Shown in pieces: positions 58,502 through 64,000 of a DNA stretch of 64,000 nucleotides. Where the stretch lies: assembly GCF_963924675.1 (NCBI RefSeq), contig NC_089236.1:47462500-47526499 (forward strand). Reading direction: 5' to 3'. The stretch is from Phocoena phocoena (Eukaryota > Chordata > Mammalia > Artiodactyla > Phocoenidae). Below the pieces are notes generated by a model. It saw only the letters and a list, made by a program, of their open reading frames with translations, made no database searches and was not told where the DNA came from. Both the position numbers and the translations under genes were made by a program. The number at the start of each line of letters is the position of its first letter. The first letter of the stretch is position 1.

Positions 58502-59693
58502 TAGAGTGTCCAGTCTTATATTTAGCTCTTTAATCCATTTTGAGTTTATTTTTGTGTACAGTGTTAGGGAGTGTTCTAATTTCATTCTTTTACATGTAGC
58601 TGTCCAGTTTTCCCAGCACAACTTATTGAAGAAGCTGCCTTTTCTCCATTGTATATCCTTGCCTCCTTTGTCATAGATTAGTTGACCAAAGGTGTGTGGG
58701 TTTAATCTATGGGCTTTATATCCTGTTCCATTGATCTACATTTCTGTTTTTATAAAGAAATCTATATTTCTTTCTATCCTGTTCCACTGATCTATATTTC
58801 TGTTCCATGATCTATATTTCTGTTTTTGTGCCAGTACCAAATTGTCTTGATTACTGTAGCTTTGTAGTATAGTCTGAAGTCAGGGAGTCTGATTCCTCCA
58901 GCTATGTTTTTTTCCCTCAATATTGCTTTGGATATTGGGGGTCTTTTGTGTCTCCATACAAATTTTAAGAGTTTCTGGTCTCGTTCTGTAAAACATACCA
59001 TTGGTAATTTGATAGGGATTGCATTGAATCTGTAGATTGCTTTGGGTAGTAGAGTCATTTTCACAATATTGATTCTTCCAGTCCAAGAACATGGTATATC
59101 TCTCCATCTGTTTTTGTCATCTTTGATTTCTTTCATCTGTGTCTTATACTTTTCTGAGTACAGGTCTTTTACTGCCTTAGGTAGGTTTATTCCTAGGTAT
59201 TTCATTCTTTCTGTTGCAGTGGTGAATGGGATTGTTTCCTTAATTTCTCTTTCTGATCTTTCATTGTTAGTGTATAGGAATACAAGAGAGTTCTGTGCAT
59301 TAATTTTGTTTCCTGTAACTTTACCAAATTCATTGATTAGCTCTAGTAGTTTTCTGGTGGCATCTTTAGGATTATCTGTGTATAATATCATGTCATCTGT
59401 AAACAGTGACACTTTTACTTCTTTTCCAATTTGTATTCCTTTTATTTCTTTTTCTTCTCTGATTGCCATGGCTAGGACTTCCAAAACTAGGTTGAATAAT
59501 AGTGGTGAGAGTGGACATCCTTGTCTTGTTCCTGATCTTAGAGGAAATGCTTTCAGTTTTTCACCATTGAGAATGATGTTTGCTGTGGGTTTGTCATATA
59601 TGGCCGTTATTATGTTGAGATAGGTTCCCTCTATGCCCACTTTCTGGAGAGTTTTTATCATAAATCGGTGTTGAATTTTGTCGAAAGCTTTTT

Positions 59694-59891
59694 ATTTTTG
59701 CAGTACGCGGGCCTCTCACTGTTGTGGCCTCTCCCATTGCGGAGCACAGGCTCTGGACGTGCAGGCTCAGTGGCCATGGCTCACGGGCCCAGCCGCTCTG
59801 TGGCATGTGGGATCTTCCCAGACCAGTGCATAAACCCATGTCCCCTGAATCGGCAGGCAGACTCTCAACTACTGCACCACCAGGGAAGCCC
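59694..59891 (-). mobile_element. CHR-type SINE, short form
   Basis: Read on minus: 'gggcttccctggtggtgcag' head, body, 'cccgcgtactgc' and a short A-rich tail. The target duplication is 'tcgaaagcttttt' (59681-59693) and 'tcgaaggattttt' (59892-59904), 11 of 13. It splits the L1 RT region. Confidence 0.92.
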
Positions 59892-61698
59892 TCGAAGGAT
59901 TTTTCTGCATCTATTGATATGATCATTTGGTTTTTATTTTTCAACTTGTTAATATGGTGTTAAACATTGATTGATTTGTATATATTGAAGAATCCTTGTA
60001 TCCCTGGGATAAATCCCACTTGATCGTGGTGTATGATCTTTTTAATGTGTTGTTGGATTCTGTTTGCTAGAATTTTGTTGAGGAATTTTGAATCTATATT
60101 CATCAGTGATATTCGTCTGTAATTTTCTTTTTCTGTAGTGTCTTTATCTGGTTTGGTATCAGGGTGATGGTGGCCTCGTAGACTGAGCTTGGGTATACTC
60201 ATTCCTCTGCAACTTTTTGGAAGAGTTTGAGAAGAATGGTTGTTAGCTCTTCTCTAAATGTTTGCTAGAACTCATCTGTGAAGCCATCTTGTCCTGGGCT
60301 TTTGTTTGCTGAAAGATTTTTAATCACAGTTTCAATTTCATTACCTGTGATTGGTCTGTTCATATTTTCTATTTCTTCCTGGTTCAGTCTTGGAAGGTTA
60401 TACCTTTCTAAGAATTTGTCCATTTTCTCCCAGTTGTCCATTTTATTGGCATAAAGTTGCTTGTAGTAGTCCTTTATGCTGCTTTGTATTTCTGTGGTGT
60501 CCATTGTAACTTCTCCTTTTTCATTTCTATTTTTATTGATTTGATCTTCTCTTTTTCTGGATGAGTCTGGCTAAAGGTTTATCAATTTTTTTTTTGTCTT
60601 CTCAAAGAACCAGCTTTTAGTTTTATTGATCTTTGCTATTGTTTTCTTTGTTTGTGTTTCATTTATTTCTGCTCTGATCTTTATGATTTCTTTCCTTCTA
60701 CTAACTTTGGGTTTTGTTTGTTCTTCTTTCTCTAGTTCTTTTAGGTGCAAGTTTAGATTGTTTGTTTGAGACTTTTCTTGTTTCTTGAGGTAGGATTGCA
60801 TTGCTATAAACTTCCCTCCTAGAACTGCTTTTGCTGCATCCCATAGGTTTTGGATTGTCATGTTTTCATTGTCATTTGTCTCTAGGTATATTTTGATTTC
60901 CTCTTTGATTTCTTTAGTGATCTCTTGGCTATTTAGTAACATATTTTTTAGCCTACATGTTTTTGTGTTTTTTTATGTTTTTTCCCTGTAATTTATTTCT
61001 AATCTCATAACATTGTGGTCAGAAAAGATGCTTGATATGATTTCAATTTTCTTAAATTTACCAAGGCTTGACTTGTGACCCAAGATGTGATCTATCCTGG
61101 AGAATGTGCTGTGTGCACTTGGGAAGAAAGTGTAATCTGCTGTTTTCAAATGGAATGTCCTATAAATATCCATTAAATCTATCTGGTCTCTTGTGTCATT
61201 TAAAGCTTGTGTTTCCTTATTAATTTTCTGTCTGGATGATCTTTCCATTGGTGTAAGTGAGATGTTAAAGTCCCCCACTATTATTGTGTTTCTGTTGATT
61301 TCCTCTTTTACAGCTGTTAGCATTTGCCTTATTGATCCCTTGATCATTGTATACTGTCCTTCCTTGTCTTTTGTAACATTGTTTATTTTAAAATCTATTT
61401 TCTCTGATATGAGTATTGTTACTCCAGCTTTCTTTTGATTTCTGTTTGCATGGAATATCTTTTTCCATCTCCTCACTTTTAGTCTTTATGTGTCCCTAGG
61501 TCTGAAGTGGGTCTCTTGTCGACAGCATATATATGGGCCTTGTTTTTGTATCCATTCAGCTAGCCTATATCTTTTGGTTGGATCATTTAATCCATTCACA
61601 TAAGGTAATTATCACTATGTTTGTTCCTATTATGTTCCTATTTTCTTAATTGTTTTGGGTTTGTTTTTGTAGGTCATTTTTTCTCTTGTGTTTCCCAC

Positions 61699-62816
61699 TT
61701 AGAGAAGTTCCTTCAGCATTTGTTGTAGAGCTGGTTTGGTGGTGCTGAATTCTCTTAGCTTTTACTTGTCTTAAAGCTTTTGATTTCTCTGTCGGATCTG
61801 AATGATATCCTTGCTGGGTAGAGTAATCTTGGTTGTAGGTTCTTCCATTTCATCACTTTAAATATATTGTGCTGCTCCCTTCCAGCTCATAGAATTTCTG
61901 CTGAGACATCAGCTGTTAACCTTTTGGGAGTTCCCTTGTATGTTATTTGTCATTTTTCCCTTGTTGTTTTTAATAATTTTTCTTTGTCTTTAATTTTTGT
62001 CAACTTGATTACTGTGTGTCTTGGCGTGTTTTTCCTTGGGTTTATCCTGCCTGGAACTCTCTGTGCTTCCTGGACTTGGGTGGCTATTTGCTTTCCCATG
62101 TTAGGGAAGTTTTTGTCTATAATCTCTTCAAATATTTTTTTCTTGGGTTCCCTCTCTCTGTCTTCTCCTTCTGGGACCTCTATAATGTGAATGTTGATGT
62201 ATTTATTATTGTCCCAGAGGTCTCTTAGGCTGTCTTCATTTCTTTTTCTTTTTTTGGTACGCGGTCCTCTCACTGTTGTGACCTGTCCTGTTGTGGAGCA
62301 CAGGCTCCAGATGTGCAGAATCAGCGGCCATGGCTCATGGGCCCAGCCGCTCCGCGGCACATGGGATCCTCCCGGAATGGGGTGCGAACCCGTGTCCCCT
62401 GCACTGGCAGGCAGACTTTCAACCACTGCACCACCAGGGAAGCCCTGTCTTCATTTCTTTTCATTCTTTTTTTATTATTCTGTTCCATGGCAGTGAATTC
62501 CACCATTCTGTCTTCTAGGTCACTTATCCATTCTTCTGCCTCAGTTATTCTGCTATTGATTCCTTCTAGTGTATTTTTCATTTCAGTTATTGTATTGTTC
62601 ATCTCCATTTGTTCTTTAATTCTTCTAGGTTTTTGTTAAACATTTCTTGCATCTTCTCAATCTTTGCCTCCAGTCTTCTTCCAAGGCCCTGGATCATCTT
62701 CACTAACATTATTCTTAATTTTTTTCTGGAAGGTTGCCTATCTCCACTTCATTTAGTTGTTTCTCTGTGGTTTTATCTTGTTCCTTCTTCTGGTACATAG
62801 CCCTCTGCCTTTTCAT
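61699..62816 (-). pseudogene. L1 ORF1 pseudogene
   Basis: The start ATG at 62816-62814 opens a frame beginning 'MKRQRAMYQKKEQDK'. The coiled-coil part ('INSRITEAEEWISDLEDRM', 62321-62608) and RRM/C-terminal part ('NFPNMGKQIATQVQEAQRVP', 61950-62426) are recognisable, and the natural stop TAA lies at 61701-61699. It is disabled by a frame break soon after the start ('..NLPEKK' then a stop), by the SINE at 62247-62444, and by stops in the C-terminal third. ORF1 protein normally coats L1 RNA as a trimer. Confidence 0.88.
62247..62444 (-). mobile_element. CHR-type SINE, short form
   Basis: Read on minus: 'ggcttccctggtggtgcagtg' head, 'gacacgggttcgcacccc' B-box region, 'gaccgcgtaccaaaaaaag' end. 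The target duplication 'ctgtcttcatttctttt' is perfect (62230-62246 and 62445-62461). It splits L1 ORF1. Confidence 0.95.
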
Positions 62817-63164
62817 TTTGTCTCTACCTGTGAATGTCGTTTTCATTTCACAGGCTGCAGGATTATAGTCTTCTTGATTCTGCTGTCTGCCCTCTGTCTG
62901 TCTCCTCTTATAATATCTGTTAGTGTAGGAGGGTCTTCTGCACAGGCCATGGGGTGGGTGTGGCTCACAGTGAGGACATGGACACTGGCAGCAGAAGTTC
63001 TGGGAGGTACTTCTTCTGTTTGTTTAATCTTGATGGACAGCCAAAAGAAGTTTGGGAATGAACAAAGACATGAATGCTCCTAGGGGGATCTGCATTTAGA
63101 AGTAAGATATGTATATATTATATTCTTAACAAATTTATATTCAGTTTAAATCAATGGCTTTTAA

Positions 63165-63270
63165 GATACTCTACAAGTTCCAGGGACTTTCCTAATGTTT
63201 GTATGTATAATGTCATCTAATTTATAACTGAACTCTACTATCCCTGGTTTTACAAATAAATGACCATAAC
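63165..63270 (-). repeat. Possible MIR fragment
   Basis: 'ccagggactttcctaatg', 'aatgtcatctaatttataac' and 'ggttttacaaataaatga' have the order of a reversed MIR 3' half. Diverged. Confidence 0.4.
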
Positions 63271-63429
63271 ACTGCACTTTTTCCTGTAGTAGTAACATTT
63301 AGTTAGTAGCAACTCATAAGCAAAAGGCACACTTCAGTTTTAAAGTTGTTTTTTTTTTCACTTACTTCATATTATTTAACCAGTTGCCTCAAAAATTACT
63401 ACAAAGAAATAACAATAGTGTTATTGTTT

Positions 63430-63590
63430 TGTCTCCTGACCACAGCCTCTGAGGTAGGTGCCAGTTTTATTTGCTTCAACTTACAGATGAAAAACCCTGA
63501 GGTTGAGGGATATGTACCTGTCCATGATCCAGCAGTGGTGGGACAGGTGTGACATAACCTCTGGTCCCATCCTGCCCTCCTGCTCAATCA
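63430..63590 (-). repeat. MIR fragment
   Basis: 'cctctgaggtaggtgccag', 'caacttacagatgaaaaacc' and 'ccatgatccagcagtggtgg' match a reversed MIR core. The 68-codon frame across it is incidental. Confidence 0.65.
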
Positions 63591-63594
63591 TCAC

Positions 63595-64000
63595 ACTGTT
63601 GAAAGGACAGAAATTTCATCTCTAGAATATAACCAGAATAACTCTGTTGTGCTTATGTTCATTTAAGCATAAACTTTGGGTGGGAAATTGAATTTTCCAG
63701 AATGACTATGTATATTGATAAAGTAAATCAGATAAATTCTGTATCTCTCCTTCACTTTCTGCTATGAAAGAGGAAATGTATGGCATGCTCAAATAGAAAT
63801 AAGCCCTTTACAGCATTCTGTACTGATGATCATTTTTCTGATTTTTCTCAAATTGGCACATGAAATCTGGACTCTACTGCAAGAAGATGTCAACTCATTT
63901 TCGTCTGTCTCTACATTGACGGTTTATGTTCCTCGAGATTTTATGAAGGTATCAAAAGAACTTTCGACAATCAGGGAACCGATATTCTGAAATTACTATG
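63595..64000. other. Unannotated DNA at the window edge
   Basis: No gene or repeat recognised. Confidence 0.5.

Larger units (their letters stand above)
57270..61640 (-). pseudogene. L1 ORF2 pseudogene (endonuclease, RT, C-terminal part)
   Basis: Surviving frames in order: endonuclease (60973-61476, with 'NTIIVGDFN' and 'SRIDHILGHKSSL'), linker (60571-60942 and 60265-60504, with '[13 protein letters not shown]'), RT (58792-59661, 289 codons, with '[16 protein letters not shown]'), and the C-terminal region (57623-58063). Damage: a TAA where L1 normally has a sense codon ahead of 61476, and an apparent in-frame loss of about 19 residues at about 61329 that removes the segment around NIYAPN. 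The catalytic FADD box reads FTDD ('[11 protein letters not shown]'). Two SINEs interrupt it, with further frameshifts between pieces. Confidence 0.9.
57051..63017 (-). mobile_element. Large L1 copy with ORF1 and ORF2, three SINEs inside
   Basis: Read on minus: about 200 bp of 5' UTR (from about 63017), ORF1, ORF2 and the 3' UTR ending at about 57051 in an A-rich tail. A probable target duplication is 'gtttgttaaat' at 57039-57049 and 'gtttgtttaat' at 63018-63028. SINEs at 58159-58501, 59694-59891 and 62247-62444 split it. Without them the L1 is about 5.2 kb, which means a nearly complete coding region but a truncated 5' UTR. Both ORFs are broken. Confidence 0.9.

Noticed and set aside
59042..59623. 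193-codon plus-strand frame
   Set aside because: It is the antisense shadow of L1 ORF2 on the minus strand.
58792..59661. 289-codon minus-strand open frame as an active reverse transcriptase
   Set aside because: It is a piece of L1 ORF2; the full frame is broken up- and downstream and the FADD box reads FTDD.

Overview
This window reads as nuclear DNA of a placental mammal, most probably a cetacean and plausibly a toothed whale. The diagnostic feature is seven tRNA-derived SINEs that open with the 'cttccctggtggtgcagtgg' head of the CHR (Cetacea-Hippo-Ruminantia) family. They occur as a short form of about 200 bp ending 'gcgtaccgc' plus poly(A) and a long form of about 290 bp. No ruminant Bov-tA or BovB copies were recognised. 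Older repeats shared by all mammals (MIR, L2, CR1/L3-like, MER5/MER20 hAT elements, MLT1-type MaLR LTRs) fill much of the rest. I found no host protein-coding exon that I can name, no tRNA or rRNA gene and no CRISPR array. The window looks intergenic or deep-intronic.

Layout. 1-8.2 kb: AT-rich, with an MLT1 LTR (3.2-4.2 kb) that carries an inserted LTR, and a GC-richer patch at 6.8-7.3 kb. 8.2-12.1 kb: a 3'-truncated L1, three MaLR LTRs and several small tandem duplications. 13.1-15.7 kb: a 5'-inverted ('twin-primed') L1 with a SINE in it. 16-25 kb: MIRs, a MaLR LTR split by another LTR, and MER5-like remnants. 25.2-25.9 kb: a second 5'-inverted L1. 28.06-31.37 kb: an L1 ORF2 remnant holding a sharply bounded gammaretrovirus-type solo LTR and a SINE. 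32.4-33.8 kb: L2 and CR1/L3 remnants. 34.4-35.1 kb: a perfect 41-bp duplication and the longest open frame not derived from L1. 36.5-38.6 kb: a chimeric L1 and a nested LTR pair. 40-45.5 kb: a long-form SINE, L2, MER20 and an unassigned repeat. 45.5-51.8 kb: an unusually transposon-poor stretch. 52.6-53.8 kb: an inverted-repeat DNA element, a SINE and a GC-richer patch. 57.05-63.02 kb: the largest element, a minus-strand L1 with recognisable but broken ORF1 and ORF2, disrupted by three SINEs. One of those SINEs appears to carry a 3' transduction.

How the parts relate. The window records L1-driven retrotransposition. L1 copies inserted with target-site duplications (TSDs), two with 5' inversion and one with a foreign 5' end. 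CHR SINEs then used the same machinery, and five of the seven landed inside older L1s. LTR elements nest in MaLR LTRs and in L1. None of the L1 frames is intact, so nothing here looks capable of autonomous movement. All family names come from memory of consensus sequences; a RepeatMasker run would settle them.
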